A stretch of 64,000 bases of DNA from an uncultured Eubacteriales bacterium (GCA_934434925.1 CAKSAC010000005.1:45525-109524), one strand, 5' to 3'; positions 1 through 9,090 are shown, numbered from the stretch's first letter. Program-made: numbers and translations. The notes: generated from the letters alone by a model not told the origin.

Positions 1-549
1 CGGCTGGCGCTTTGCAAGCTGATTCTCCGGAAAGTAAATCTGCTGGTGCTGGACGAGCCGACCAACCACCTGGACATCGGCTCGCGGGAAGCCCTGGAAG
101 ACGCGCTGGCCGATTACCCCGGCACCATTCTGGCCGTTTCGCATGACCGGTATTTCATTGACCGGCTGGCCACCCGGATCATCGAACTTACGCCGGCCGG
201 AGCGGTGGATTACCCTCTCTCGGAGACGGAAAATCCCTACGCCGCTTATCTTGCGCTCCGCGCCGCCCGGCAACCTGCCGCCGCAACCGACGACCCGAAA
301 CGTGATACCCGGGAAGCACGCCGCGAGGACTACGAAGCCCGCCGCCGCGAACAAGCCCGGAAGCGCAGCGACGAGAAGAAAATCGAACAGGCAAAAAAAC
401 GCGCCGCCCACCTGGAAGAACGGCTGGCCGAGATCGAAAAAGAGCTTTTCGGCGCGGCGGCATCCGACTATGTGCGGGCGGCGGCTTTGGACGAAGAAAA
501 ACAAAAAGCCGAGGAAGAATTGCTGGGGCTGTATGAACTTCTTCTCTGA
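1..549 (+). CDS. ABC-F family ATPase, C-terminal part (5' truncated by window edge)
   Basis: The reading frame is open from base 1, so only the last ~182 residues are present. It begins within the second nucleotide-binding domain: [12 protein letters not shown] is the Walker B/D-loop with the Q-less DEPTNHLD signature of ABC-F proteins, followed by the H-loop in AVSHDRYF. After this comes a charged, Arg/Lys/Glu-rich segment (about residues 95-165) predicted to be coiled coil, as in the C-terminal extension of many ABC-F proteins. ABC-F members are soluble, ribosome-associated ATPases acting in translation or antibiotic protection. The subtype cannot be judged without the linker region, which is outside the window. 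Confidence 0.9.
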   Translation, partial: RLALCKLILRKVNLLVLDEPTNHLDIGSREALEDALADYPGTILAVSHDRYFIDRLATRIIELTPAGAVDYPLSETENPYAAYLALRAARQPAAATDDPKRDTREARREDYEARRREQARKRSDEKKIEQAKKRAAHLEERLAEIEKELFGAAASDYVRAAALDEEKQKAEEELLGLYELLL

Positions 550-554
550 TTTTT

Positions 555-1304
555 CTATCCGGTCGGGGGCGTTCCGTTGCCGGGAGGCGCTGTGCCTTCG
601 GTCGGGGGCGTTTCGTCGCCCGGGGGTGCTGTGCCTTCGGTCGGGGGCGTTCCGTTACCCGGGGGCGCTGTGCCTTCGGTCGGGGGCGTTCCGTTACCCG
701 GGGGTGTTCCGCCTTCGGCCGGGGGCGTTCCGTTACCCGGGAGCGCTGTGCCGCTTCCCCGGATGAAAAGCTCTTCCCCCGCCAGAAGAGAAGAAAAGCA
801 ATCGCCGTTTTCACCGAGCAATATTCGCACACCTTCGATATGCAGGTACCGGATTTCGTCATATCGGTAGGAAGACAGCGGCCGCATGTAGGCGTTTTCG
901 GACTGCGCCGCCACAAAGATTTCTTCCCCCTCCCGCCCGACCGCAAGGACCGAATGAAAATATCCATCCCCCTCCCGGCTGAGTTGAATGATATCGCCTG
1001 TTTCTGTCTCCGCCGCATCGCTTTCGCGTCCGTAGGGGCCTTCGCCCTCGTTGGAGATCAGAAAATTATAGAGATAGTTCACTCCGGTAAAAGACGCCGT
1101 TCGGTCGTTTTTGTCCAGATAATACCAACCAAACACCGGCGTAAAATTCATCCGGCATCCCCCGGCGTACAGACATTGCGAAACGAAATTCGTGCAATTC
1201 CCGCCGATACCGGTATAATCCGCAAACAGCGGGTTCCGGGAAAAAGCCCACCGCTCGGCATATCGGCGCGCTCTCTCCCTGTTATAGGGTTTTGTCAGGA
1301 GCAT
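555..1304 (-). CDS. amidase-like (Amidase_6 type) protein with proline/threonine-rich repeat tail
   Basis: A 249-residue protein. Residues ~1-165 match the papain-like Amidase_6 fold seen in clostridial proteins: NCTNFVSQCLYAGG holds the likely catalytic Cys, and YFHSVLAVG the likely catalytic His. No signal peptide is visible, so the protein may be cytosolic or spore-associated. The C-terminal ~70 residues are five 13-residue repeats (type GNGTPPTEGTAPP) encoded by 39-bp tandem repeats at 562-756. The gene converges on the ABC-F gene with 5 bases between stops. A -10-like TATACT lies on the minus strand at 1326-1331, without a clear -35. Substrate is unknown; a peptidoglycan or peptide amide is plausible from family membership only. 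Confidence 0.75.
   Translation of the reverse strand: MLLTKPYNRERARRYAERWAFSRNPLFADYTGIGGNCTNFVSQCLYAGGCRMNFTPVFGWYYLDKNDRTASFTGVNYLYNFLISNEGEGPYGRESDAAETETGDIIQLSREGDGYFHSVLAVGREGEEIFVAAQSENAYMRPLSSYRYDEIRYLHIEGVRILLGENGDCFSSLLAGEELFIRGSGTALPGNGTPPAEGGTPPGNGTPPTEGTAPPGNGTPPTEGTAPPGDETPPTEGTAPPGNGTPPTG
562..756. repeat. 39-bp tandem repeat, five copies
   Basis: Five consecutive 39-bp units (562, 601, 640, 679, 718) differ by a few substitutions each. Being a multiple of three, they encode 13-residue repeats at the C-terminus of the amidase-like protein and end 4 bases before its stop codon. Confidence 0.95.
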
Positions 1305-1411
1305 GATCCGTCCCCCTTTCGGTACAGTATATGCCCGGCTTTTCCGTGCGTTACACGCTCCCCCGCATTTTTGTTTTGTAAAGAATACTTTTCAAAGAAG
1401 GGAAACTCTCC

Positions 1412-2650
1412 ATGGAAGTAAAAGACATATCTTTGGCACCGGCAGGACGGCGAAAGATCGAATGGGTCAGGAGTTATATGCCTGTCCTCAACAGCATCCG
1501 CGAGGACTTTCTCCGCACGCAACCCTTTACCGGCCTGCGGATTGCGATGTCGATCCATCTGGAAGCCAAGACCGCCTATCTCGCCACGGTATTGCGTGAC
1601 GGCGGGGCCGAGGTCTACGCCACCGGATGCAATCCGCTCTCCACGCAAGACGATGTGGCGGCGGCTCTGGCAACCTCGGGCGTGGAGGTCTTTGCGCGGC
1701 ACGGGGTCAGTCCGGAAGAATACCGCGCGCATCTGTGTGCCGTGCTTTCGTCGCATCCGCACCTGATAATCGACGACGGCGGCGATCTGACCGCCCTGCT
1801 TCACGGCGAAATGGCCGACTGCGCCGATTGCCTGATCGGCGGCGCGGAGGAAACGACCACCGGTATTCACAGGCTTTTCGCCCGGCAGGCCGCAGGACTT
1901 CTCGCTTTCCCGATGATGGATGTCAACGACGCCGACTGCAAACATCTGTTTGACAATCGTTACGGTACCGGTCAATCCACGCTGGACGGAATCATGAACA
2001 CCACAAACCTTGTTTTGGCGGGAAAGACCATCGTCATTGCCGGCTACGGCTGGTGCGGAAAAGGGTGTGCCATGCGGGCAAAAGGCATGGGTGGGATTGT
2101 CATTGTCACCGAGATCGACCCTGTCAAGGCAATCGAGGCGGCCATGGACGGATTTACGGTCATGCCGATGGATGAAGCGGCCGCCCGCGGCGATCTTTTC
2201 ATCACGCTGACCGGATGCCGCGACGTACTGACCGCCCGCCATTTTGCCAAGATGAAAGACGGCGTTCTCCTGGCCAATGCCGGCCATTTTGATGTGGAAA
2301 TCAACAAGGACGATCTGATGGCCGCCGCCACCGGTATCTTTGAGAGGAAACCGAATATCACCGGCTATCGGATGAAAGACGGGCGCATTCTGAATCTGCT
2401 GGCAGAGGGGCGGCTCGTCAATCTCGCCGCCGGGAACGGCCATCCCGCCGAGATTATGGACATGAGTTTTGCTTTGCAGGTCAAGAGCCTTGCATATCTT
2501 TTTACCCACCGCGACACGCTCCGTCCGGAAGTTTTGCGCGTTCCCGCCGAAATCGACCGCGAAGTGGCCGAACGCAAGCTGCGCGGCATGGGGCTGGCAA
2601 TCGACGCGCTGACGCAGGAACAGCTTGCTTACCTCTCTTCCTGCGAATGA
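1412..2650 (+). CDS. ahcY: S-adenosylhomocysteine hydrolase
   Basis: A 412-residue adenosylhomocysteinase, which reversibly splits S-adenosylhomocysteine into adenosine and homocysteine and recycles the by-product of SAM-dependent methylation. Family signatures seen: SIHLEAKTAYL near the N-terminus, IIDDGGDL, GGAEETTTGIHRL, DVNDADCKHLFDNRYGTG, the NAD-binding GYGWCGKG (about residue 211) and ANAGHFDVEIN. The length fits the short bacterial/archaeal form lacking the insertion of the long form. Start chosen at ATG 1412, preceded by an AAGAAGGG-type ribosome site. The gene stands alone on this strand. Some short homologues prefer S-inosylhomocysteine, so exact substrate is inferred. Confidence 0.95.
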   Translation: MEVKDISLAPAGRRKIEWVRSYMPVLNSIREDFLRTQPFTGLRIAMSIHLEAKTAYLATVLRDGGAEVYATGCNPLSTQDDVAAALATSGVEVFARHGVSPEEYRAHLCAVLSSHPHLIIDDGGDLTALLHGEMADCADCLIGGAEETTTGIHRLFARQAAGLLAFPMMDVNDADCKHLFDNRYGTGQSTLDGIMNTTNLVLAGKTIVIAGYGWCGKGCAMRAKGMGGIVIVTEIDPVKAIEAAMDGFTVMPMDEAAARGDLFITLTGCRDVLTARHFAKMKDGVLLANAGHFDVEINKDDLMAAATGIFERKPNITGYRMKDGRILNLLAEGRLVNLAAGNGHPAEIMDMSFALQVKSLAYLFTHRDTLRPEVLRVPAEIDREVAERKLRGMGLAIDALTQEQLAYLSSCE

Positions 2651-2730
2651 CCGGCGAACGGACGAATGAGTGACCGGTGAACGGCCAACGGTGAACGGGT
2701 AACGGCGAACGGGTAACGGCGAACGACCGG
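2645..2730. repeat. short GAACGG-type repeat cluster across the ahcY stop
   Basis: Imperfect repeats of TGACCGGYGAACGG and AACGGCGAACGGGT begin at the ahcY stop codon (2648-2650) and run to about 2730. Confidence 0.8.
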
Positions 2731-2969
2731 GCCATATAGCCATATAAAAATAACCCCGGCAATCTTCCTGTACGTTTCCGGTCTGCTCCTGCGCGTTTCC
2801 GGTCTGCTTTGACACCTCCTGTTATATTCCGGTCATACAAGTGCCGGGGCGGATTTTCCCCCCGGCTTTTCTCTTGTCAGGCGCCCGGCCTCTTTTCTTT
2901 TCATCCTGTCATGCGCGGCCATCATTTTCCCCCTCATCCCGGCATATACTGAAACCGGAGGGGAAAAGC
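2651..2969. other. intergenic region with small repeats
   Basis: About 320 bases without a convincing gene. Besides the GAACGG repeats it holds a 15-base direct repeat CGTTTCCGGTCTGCT at 2773-2787 and 2794-2808 (period 21). No clear promoter or structured RNA was recognised. Confidence 0.7.
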
Positions 2970-3551
2970 ATGGAAGTAATATTGAAAGAAGAGAAGAAAC
3001 TTTTTTCCGATGCCGGAATCTGTTTTTTGGAGGCGGTATGCACCTTGCCGGAACTTTCGGGCGGAAAGCGGACCGGAAGGACAAATCGGTTTTATGCCGA
3101 TCTTCGCGCGGCTTTTTTTGCCTGTGCGGAGGCATGCGCCCGCACCGAAAAAGAACGCTATGAATCGTCAACAGACCCGCGACGGCGTTTTACCCACCGG
3201 CCGCTCCGATTTTCTCTCCGTACCCGCCTTTCGGAGCCGGACGACACGGGGCTTTTCCCGGCCGTGCGCCTGCTGACGCTGACCCATAAAGGAAAATGCC
3301 TCTATGAGAAAGAAAGCCGCGAATCCATCGGACGGGATGGAGAGCTACACCCTCCGTCCGACGCACGGCGCAAAAGGCCGTCCACGAAAAAACGCCCCGC
3401 CACCGCTGACTCCGCAACAGCCGCAAAAGAACAATCGGCGCAACGCCTGCGCCCTGCCCGGACCGCCAAAATCACAACCGCGGAAAAAGACGGAGGTAAA
3501 CACCGCACCCCGTCCGGCTCCCGCCCCTATACCGGCGAACGAAAAACATAA
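2970..3551 (+). CDS. hypothetical protein with basic, disordered tail
   Basis: A 193-residue protein that I cannot assign. ATG 2970 is chosen because GGAGGGGAAAAGC lies directly upstream; an upstream ATG in the same frame (2841) lacks such a site. Residues 1-~115 look folded (alternating hydrophobic/charged, NRFYADLRAAFFACAEACARTEKERYE). Residues ~116-193 are rich in Lys, Arg, Thr, Pro and Ala with few hydrophobics, so probably disordered and possibly nucleic-acid binding. The N-terminal pattern loosely recalls cytosolic DUF3298-like proteins of Clostridia, but this is only an impression. A bidirectional terminator follows immediately. Confidence 0.6.
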   Translation: MEVILKEEKKLFSDAGICFLEAVCTLPELSGGKRTGRTNRFYADLRAAFFACAEACARTEKERYESSTDPRRRFTHRPLRFSLRTRLSEPDDTGLFPAVRLLTLTHKGKCLYEKESRESIGRDGELHPPSDARRKRPSTKKRPATADSATAAKEQSAQRLRPARTAKITTAEKDGGKHRTPSGSRPYTGERKT

Positions 3552-3590
3552 AGGGACCCTTGCCTTTACGGTAAGAGCCCCTTTTGTTCG
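3549..3590. terminator. bidirectional intrinsic terminator
   Basis: An imperfect hairpin with arms AAAGGGACCCTTGCC and GGTAAGAGCCCCTTTT has T-rich flanks on both strands. It sits between the converging hypothetical gene (2970-3551) and the leucine-rich-repeat gene (stop at 3597). Confidence 0.75.
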
Positions 3591-3596
3591 GATAAA

Positions 3597-6500
3597 TCAA
3601 TTTGCAGTCGGGCGACCGTCCGTTATCGTCCACTGTCCTTTATAATGCACCGTCTTGCCGGCGTTCCACCCTTCTTCAAATCCTTCGGGTGTTGCCGATT
3701 CCTCAAACGAAACATAAATGTCGGTCAGTTTCGGAAGCGAAGCGAAGGCTTTGGCGGTAACCTTTGTTACACCTTCTTGGAGAACAATGGACCCCAAAGA
3801 ACTATACGCGCTCGCCAAAGCGTTTTTCATCTCGCCGACAGTCACGAACAGCACTTTCAATTCGGCACGCGGCAACGCGCCCACGCAAGAGGCGGGAACG
3901 GTCGCAACTTCCAGTTTCGCGCATCCGTAGAAGGTATAGTCGGTCACAAGAACCTGCGGACCGATTACCAGTTTTTCAAGCGTCGGATGTCCGTTGAAGG
4001 AAATCGCTGCGCTCAGAGAACCTTTCCCGAGCAGTTCAAGAGAAACGAGCGAGGGAACATCAGCAACGAACCCGTTTCCGACCAGGGCGACCGGTATCGA
4101 AACGTCCCGGAGAGCGGAACAGCCGGCAAAGATGCGTTCACCGCCCGTAACCACCGTGGCGGGAACCGCGACGGCAGTCATTTGCGCACATCCCGCAAAA
4201 GCATACGAACCGACCCTTGTCACGGTTTCGGGAATCGTCACCGAAGTCGTGGCAGCCGGAGCAAAGAGAAGCATGGCGGGTTGGCCGTCCGCATTCAATT
4301 TGTAAAGGAGATCGTCTTTCACAGCAAAGGACGCAGACGTGCTTTCAACGGCGATGGTCAGCACGGTGCAACCGCGGAAGGCTCCTTCGGCAATGACGGT
4401 CGTTCCGGCGGGGATCGTGATTCCGGTCAGAAGCGGGCAATTCACAAATGCGGCTCTTCCGATTGTTTCTATGGTGGCGGGAAGGGTAAGGGTCGTGAGT
4501 TTTTCACACCCGCTGAATGCCTCTTCCCCGATTCCCCTGATGTTGGCGGAGGGGGAGAAGGTTACGCTTGTGAGGTTGGCGCTGTTGCGGAAAGCTCCGC
4601 TTGACAGCGTTTCACCGGCTGTAATGACCACGCTCGTCAGAACGCCTTTGTTCAGATTGGCAAAGAACGCGGCCGGCGCTTCTACATGGGAAAGAACCGC
4701 GCAGTCTTCAAATGCGTCAGCCGGAGCGGAAGCCGCCGAAGGAATCTTCAACGTATGCAGGGCGGAACAGCCGGCAAATGCCTCTGACCCGATATAACGG
4801 AGCGTGTCGGGCATAGTAACAGAGGTCAGCGCCTCTGCTCCTTTGGCGGCGCTCGAAGCTACCGTCAGCGTACCGGCCTTGACTTCCAGCGCCGTCATGC
4901 CGCTTTTAACGGCAATCAGATGATTGTCAATATAGTACCCGCCGGCGTTTTCAGCCGGGTATACACCCGAGCCAGAAGGCAGAATTCCTTTTCCGACCGA
5001 AGAAACCGCATCTCCGAGGTGGAATTCGGTCAACTGCGAACAAACGGTAAAGGCCCCTTCGGGAACCGCGCCGGAAATGATGGTCAGCGATGTCAGAACA
5101 GCGCGGGCTTCTTCCGGGAGAGAAGCAAACGTATCGTAAGGCAAAACCGCCTTCCGGATTCCGGTACAGCCGGCAAGCGCATTCATCCCGATACGGACCG
5201 AGTCGTTTCCGACAATAATTTCCTGCAAGCCGGTTTCTCCGCGGAAGGCCTCCGCCGCCACGACTGTGACGTGCGCGGGGATTTCATAGCGCGCATCGGC
5301 TTCTGTGCGGCATTTCATGCGGATCAGATATTCGCCGCTCGGCCCGGCCAGGAGCGAAGAGGTCGTGCCGGACTCCCAGGTTTTATACCATTTTGTATTG
5401 GCAAAAGCGTCCGCACCGATCTGAATCAGGTTGGCGGGCAGAACCACCTCTGCAAGGTTTTCCCATCCGTAGAAAGCATGACGGCCGATAATGACCCCGG
5501 AAGTAACGGTCAGCTTTTCCATCGTATCTCTCGGAAGAGTAACGGCAAGCGCCGCCGGAAGAGCCGCTTCTTTGATGGAGAGACATCCCGAAAGAACCGA
5601 GCTGCCGATATTAACATCCATCAACCCTGCCGGGAATTTGATGAGCTGCAACCCTGCGCAGTCGGCAAATGCGGCGTCCCCGATAAAGGCTACCGCCGTT
5701 CCGGAAAAATCAAGTTCGGTCAGAGCGGTACATCCCTCGAAGGCGTAGCTGTCGCACCGGGTAAGGCCGGCGGGCAGGGTCACGGACGTGATCTTATCAC
5801 ATCCCGCAAAAGCGCCGCTTTCAATTTTTGTCACGGAAGCGGGAATCGCAAAAGCTCCCTCTTTGGTAGCGGGAACAAAAATCAGCGTATCGCCGGTTGT
5901 GCTGTCCTGGCGATACAGCGCGCCGTCTTCTACACGGTAAGCGCCCGTATTGCCTCTCACGGTGATTGTCCGGAGATTCGGGCAACCGTAGAAGGCAAGC
6001 GCACCGATTGAATGAAGCGTTTCAGGCAGCGAGACGCTTTCCAGCCGGACGGCTCCGTTGAAGGCGCGCGCATCAAGCGTAGTTCCGGAGAGGACCGTCA
6101 CCCGGACAAGACTGCGGAGCGGGAGAGAAGAAACGGCAGACGCGGGAACCTCGGCTTCCGTCACCGAGGAGCAATTGAAGAATGCCGTCGTGCCGACCCT
6201 GGCGGAACTCGGCGTGTCGGCCGCCATTTTGATGAATGTCATTTTTTCGCAACCGAGGAACGCGAAGTTTTCGACGCTCAGAATGGTTGCGGGAAGTTGC
6301 AGTCCGGGCAGCGAAGCGCATCCGAAGAACGCCCCTTCTTCAATCGTCATCACCCCTTCCGGGATGTTCAGCGTTTCAAGCGACTCCGCCTGGGCAAACG
6401 CCAGTTTCGGCACCGTGCTGAGCGTCGCGGGGATGGTCAGACTCTTCAACGATATGCAATGATAGAAGGCGGCCATACCGAGCGTTTTGACTTCCGGCAA

Positions 6501-7181
6501 TCCCGGCCGCAACGTTGCGGGGGTCACGGCCTCGCCGGCTTTCGTCTCCGGTGTGTATGTATGAATCTCTTTCAGAGAATTGCAGTATGCAAAAGACAGA
6601 TCCCCGATCCCGACAATGCTCTCGGGCAGGGAAACGGCCTTCACGTTTCTCCCGTAGAAGGCTCTCTCCCCGATGGCCTTGACCGGCCGGAGCGGGGTAA
6701 CGGTATCATTTTCCTTTCCGTGGGTTCCCGGAACCACAACGACAGCGGAATATCCTCCGTCCGTCAGCGTATAGTAGGTTCCGTCTTTGGAAAGTTCAAA
6801 TTGCAGGCCTTTTTCCGTCGGAACGGTCAGTGACGTATATTCGGCTTCCAGCGAAAAATCCCCGTACATTTTTGAGGCGTATTCCGGCCATGTTCCGAAA
6901 TAACCGTCTTTGGCAGGAACCTCAGGAACCGTGGACAGCGTTGTATCTCCCCGGCGGAATTTCACCTCCATAAGAACCGTCTTGTCTTCGCGCAGGAAAG
7001 TGGCGGTATACTCCGGTTTCTCGGTTACTGCCGGGGGTTCGGTCGTTGTGGCGGGCGCGGTCGTTGTGGCGGCGGTGCCGGTGTCTTCCGGTTTGTCTCC
7101 GCATGCGGCCAGAGCCAGCGCAAGAAGAACCGTCAGGGCAAAAACGAACAAAAACTTCAGGGTTGTTTTGGTCTTTCTCAT
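3597..7181 (-). CDS. BspA-type leucine-rich-repeat lipoprotein
   Basis: A 1194-residue secreted lipoprotein. The N-terminus is a lipoprotein signal with lipobox LALAAC (Cys27), followed by a Thr-rich spacer, then a short module around FREDKTVLMEVKFRRGDTTL...GYFGTWPEY resembling InlB/Listeria-Bacteroides repeat units. The rest is ~25-30 BspA-like LRR_5 repeats of the form IGxxAFxGCxxLxxVxLPxxVxxIGxxAF. The last segment (GWNAGKTVHYKGQW) is a usual end for these proteins. Such proteins are surface adhesins or binding scaffolds. I chose ATG 7181 over an in-frame GTG at 7217, because it places the signal peptide at the terminus and has GGAG 11 bases upstream. A strong promoter lies at 7244-7272. 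Confidence 0.9.
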   Translation of the reverse strand: MRKTKTTLKFLFVFALTVLLALALAACGDKPEDTGTAATTTAPATTTEPPAVTEKPEYTATFLREDKTVLMEVKFRRGDTTLSTVPEVPAKDGYFGTWPEYASKMYGDFSLEAEYTSLTVPTEKGLQFELSKDGTYYTLTDGGYSAVVVVPGTHGKENDTVTPLRPVKAIGERAFYGRNVKAVSLPESIVGIGDLSFAYCNSLKEIHTYTPETKAGEAVTPATLRPGLPEVKTLGMAAFYHCISLKSLTIPATLSTVPKLAFAQAESLETLNIPEGVMTIEEGAFFGCASLPGLQLPATILSVENFAFLGCEKMTFIKMAADTPSSARVGTTAFFNCSSVTEAEVPASAVSSLPLRSLVRVTVLSGTTLDARAFNGAVRLESVSLPETLHSIGALAFYGCPNLRTITVRGNTGAYRVEDGALYRQDSTTGDTLIFVPATKEGAFAIPASVTKIESGAFAGCDKITSVTLPAGLTRCDSYAFEGCTALTELDFSGTAVAFIGDAAFADCAGLQLIKFPAGLMDVNIGSSVLSGCLSIKEAALPAALAVTLPRDTMEKLTVTSGVIIGRHAFYGWENLAEVVLPANLIQIGADAFANTKWYKTWESGTTSSLLAGPSGEYLIRMKCRTEADARYEIPAHVTVVAAEAFRGETGLQEIIVGNDSVRIGMNALAGCTGIRKAVLPYDTFASLPEEARAVLTSLTIISGAVPEGAFTVCSQLTEFHLGDAVSSVGKGILPSGSGVYPAENAGGYYIDNHLIAVKSGMTALEVKAGTLTVASSAAKGAEALTSVTMPDTLRYIGSEAFAGCSALHTLKIPSAASAPADAFEDCAVLSHVEAPAAFFANLNKGVLTSVVITAGETLSSGAFRNSANLTSVTFSPSANIRGIGEEAFSGCEKLTTLTLPATIETIGRAAFVNCPLLTGITIPAGTTVIAEGAFRGCTVLTIAVESTSASFAVKDDLLYKLNADGQPAMLLFAPAATTSVTIPETVTRVGSYAFAGCAQMTAVAVPATVVTGGERIFAGCSALRDVSIPVALVGNGFVADVPSLVSLELLGKGSLSAAISFNGHPTLEKLVIGPQVLVTDYTFYGCAKLEVATVPASCVGALPRAELKVLFVTVGEMKNALASAYSSLGSIVLQEGVTKVTAKAFASLPKLTDIYVSFEESATPEGFEEGWNAGKTVHYKGQWTITDGRPTAN

Positions 7182-7243
7182 GTTCTCGCGTACTCCATTC
7201 TCTATGGTTGTTTTCACAGTTTATCACATAACGATACAGACTA

Positions 7244-7272
7244 AATATAGCACACGCGCCCTTAAAAGTCAA
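7244..7272 (-). promoter_or_regulatory. sigma-A-type promoter for the LRR lipoprotein
   Basis: On the minus strand TTGACT (7272-7267), 17-base spacer, TATATT (7249-7244), about 60 bases before the chosen start. Confidence 0.75.
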
Positions 7273-7460
7273 TACTTTCACGCCCTATGGGATAAATTCC
7301 CGCATTCTGCACATTTTCACGCGGTCTCTCTTGACGGAACCGCCAAGAATACGGCAAAGGAAAAGCAAAAAAATGATTTTTTCGTATCCTGCCACCGTCC
7401 GACAAATTCTGCCGATACCGACGTGTAAAATAGGGGTTGTCCGAAGATAGGAGGAAAAAT

Positions 7461-7790
7461 ATGACAAAAGAAACTCTCTTTGCGGATCTCACGACAAAAG
7501 GAGACGTGCTGCATGCCGCCCTCTCCGGCGAGATCGACCATCACAGCGCAGGAGCCGCGCGGGAAAAAATCGACGCGGCGCTTTTCAAATACCGTCCGGC
7601 CGCCTTTTCGTTTGACCTGTCTAATGTCGCCTTTATGGACAGTTCCGGCCTCGGGCTGATTCTCGGGCGGGTGGCGCTTTGCGAAGAACTGGGTATATCC
7701 GTCCGGCTGTTGCATCCTTCTCCGCGGGTACGCAAGATTTTCGCCGTCGCGGGAGTGGATCGCATCCGAAATCTCACAATCGAACCGTAA
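7461..7790 (+). CDS. spoIIAA: anti-sigma F factor antagonist SpoIIAA
   Basis: A 109-residue STAS-domain protein. FMDSSGLGLILGR carries the Ser that SpoIIAB phosphorylates; dephosphorylated SpoIIAA binds SpoIIAB and frees sigma F in the forespore. Start at ATG 7461 with AGGAGGAAAA directly upstream; an upstream in-frame start (7437) would cover the ribosome site. First gene of the spoIIAA-spoIIAB-sigF operon; 32 bases separate it from spoIIAB. In Bacillus this operon is read by sigma H; I looked for an AGGAWWT/GAAT-type pair upstream and found none convincing. Its presence implies a sporulating organism or recent descent from one. Confidence 0.95.
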   Translation: MTKETLFADLTTKGDVLHAALSGEIDHHSAGAAREKIDAALFKYRPAAFSFDLSNVAFMDSSGLGLILGRVALCEELGISVRLLHPSPRVRKIFAVAGVDRIRNLTIEP

Positions 7791-7822
7791 AAGACATAAT
7801 CGAAACAAAAGGAGACAAGACC

Positions 7823-8254
7823 ATGAAAGCCAGAAAAACCAACGAACTCAAACTGACCCTGCCAGCGCTCTCGGCCAACGAATCGGCCGCGCGGGCCATT
7901 GTGGGGGCCTTTTGCGCACAGCTTGACCCGACCGTCGAAGAGATTGCCGACCTTAAATGCGCGGTTTCGGAAGCGGTGACAAACTGCATCGTCCACGCCT
8001 ATGGCGGTGAAGGTGGGGTCATTTACATATCGGTTTCCCTTTTTGACGACAGAAGTATCACGGTCACAATCCGGGACCGCGGATGCGGGATCGCCGATGT
8101 GTCATTGGCACGCCAGCCCCTGTTCACCACCAATACGGACGGCGAACGGAGCGGAATGGGCTTTTCCGTCATGGAAACCTTTACCGACCGTCTCTCCGTG
8201 CGTAGCCGGATTGGTGAAGGAACCCGGGTTATTATGAAAAAGTGCCTCTCATAA
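7823..8254 (+). CDS. spoIIAB: anti-sigma F factor SpoIIAB (serine kinase)
   Basis: A 143-residue GHKL-fold (histidine-kinase-like ATPase) protein. Motifs: the N-box in LKCAVSEAVTNCIVHAY, the G1 box RDRGCGIAD and the G2 box GERSGMGFSVME. It binds sigma F and keeps it inactive, and phosphorylates SpoIIAA using ATP. Start at ATG 7823, preceded by AAAAGGAGACAAGACC. Middle gene of the operon; sigF begins 10 bases after its stop, so coupled translation is likely. Confidence 0.95.
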   Translation: MKARKTNELKLTLPALSANESAARAIVGAFCAQLDPTVEEIADLKCAVSEAVTNCIVHAYGGEGGVIYISVSLFDDRSITVTIRDRGCGIADVSLARQPLFTTNTDGERSGMGFSVMETFTDRLSVRSRIGEGTRVIMKKCLS

Positions 8255-8263
8255 ATAAAAATA

Positions 8264-8992
8264 ATGAATGAAAACCCGAAATTCAGTGAAAACCTGCCGC
8301 TGCTCCTCCGCTCCCGCGCCGGCGACCGCCTGGCCACCGAAGAACTCATCCGTCTCAACGGCGGCCTCGTAGCCGGAATCGCGCTCCGCTTCTGCGGGAG
8401 GGGAACCGACTATGAAGACCTGCTGGAACTCGGCAATCTCGGCCTGCTCAAAGCCATCCGCAGTTTTGACCCCGAAAGAAAATGCGCCTTTTCTACCTAT
8501 GCCGTTCCTTTGATCTTCGGGGAGATCCGTCGTTTTCTGCGTGATGACGGCCCGGTTAAGGTCTCGCGAAATCAAAAACGCCTCGGCGCGCGCCTGATGG
8601 CCGCGCGCGACCGCCGCGCCGCGGCCGGGGAAAGCGATATCCGGATTGAAGAACTGGCGGGCGAATGCGGCGTTTCCGCTTCCGAGGCGGCCGCCGCGAT
8701 CGATTCGATCAGCCCCGTGTCCTACCTTTCCGACAGCGTGTACGGGGAGGAAGAAGGCGTAACGCTGGAAGGAACCCTTTTCGACGAGGAAGCCAACGAA
8801 CGCGACCTTGACCGCATCGCCATCCGCGAGGCGATCTCCCGCCTTCCCGATCTGCGGAAAAAGATTATTCTTCTCCGCTATTACCGTGACTACTCTCAGG
8901 AGGAGACCGCCAGAGCGCTGGGGCTTACGCAGGTCAAAGTCTCCCGGGAGGAAAAAAAGATCCTCGCCTCTTTCCGGGAACTCCTGTCCTGA
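8264..8992 (+). CDS. sigF: RNA polymerase sigma-F factor
   Basis: A 242-residue sigma-70 family factor. Region 2 (LRFCGRGTDYEDLLELGNLGLLKAIRSFDPERKCAFSTYAVPLIFGEIRRFLRD, read in parts) and the region 4 helix-turn-helix near the C-terminus (YSQEETARALGLTQVKVSREEKKIL) are clear. Order and linkage to spoIIAA/AB identify it as the forespore sigma F instead of sigma B or G. The ATG at 8264 lacks a visible Shine-Dalgarno sequence (the 9 bases after the spoIIAB stop are A/T rich), which suggests re-initiation by ribosomes finishing spoIIAB. In many Clostridia spoVA genes follow; here groESL follows. Confidence 0.93.
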   Translation: MNENPKFSENLPLLLRSRAGDRLATEELIRLNGGLVAGIALRFCGRGTDYEDLLELGNLGLLKAIRSFDPERKCAFSTYAVPLIFGEIRRFLRDDGPVKVSRNQKRLGARLMAARDRRAAAGESDIRIEELAGECGVSASEAAAAIDSISPVSYLSDSVYGEEEGVTLEGTLFDEEANERDLDRIAIREAISRLPDLRKKIILLRYYRDYSQEETARALGLTQVKVSREEKKILASFRELLS

Positions 8993-9090
8993 ATCGCGTC
9001 TTCTCCGGCGGGATTTTTTACGTGCGTTACGGGGCTTTTCCCCTTCTTCTCCCGAAATTGTTAAATAAGTGTGAATAATGAAAAAAAGGC

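Noticed and set aside
577..870. Plus-strand frame of VGGVPLPGGAVPS repeats
   Set aside because: Antisense to the repeat tail of the amidase-like gene; no independent support.
1305..1411. SAH riboswitch before ahcY
   Set aside because: The 107-base region does not show the conserved SAH-riboswitch core or a terminator/anti-terminator pair.
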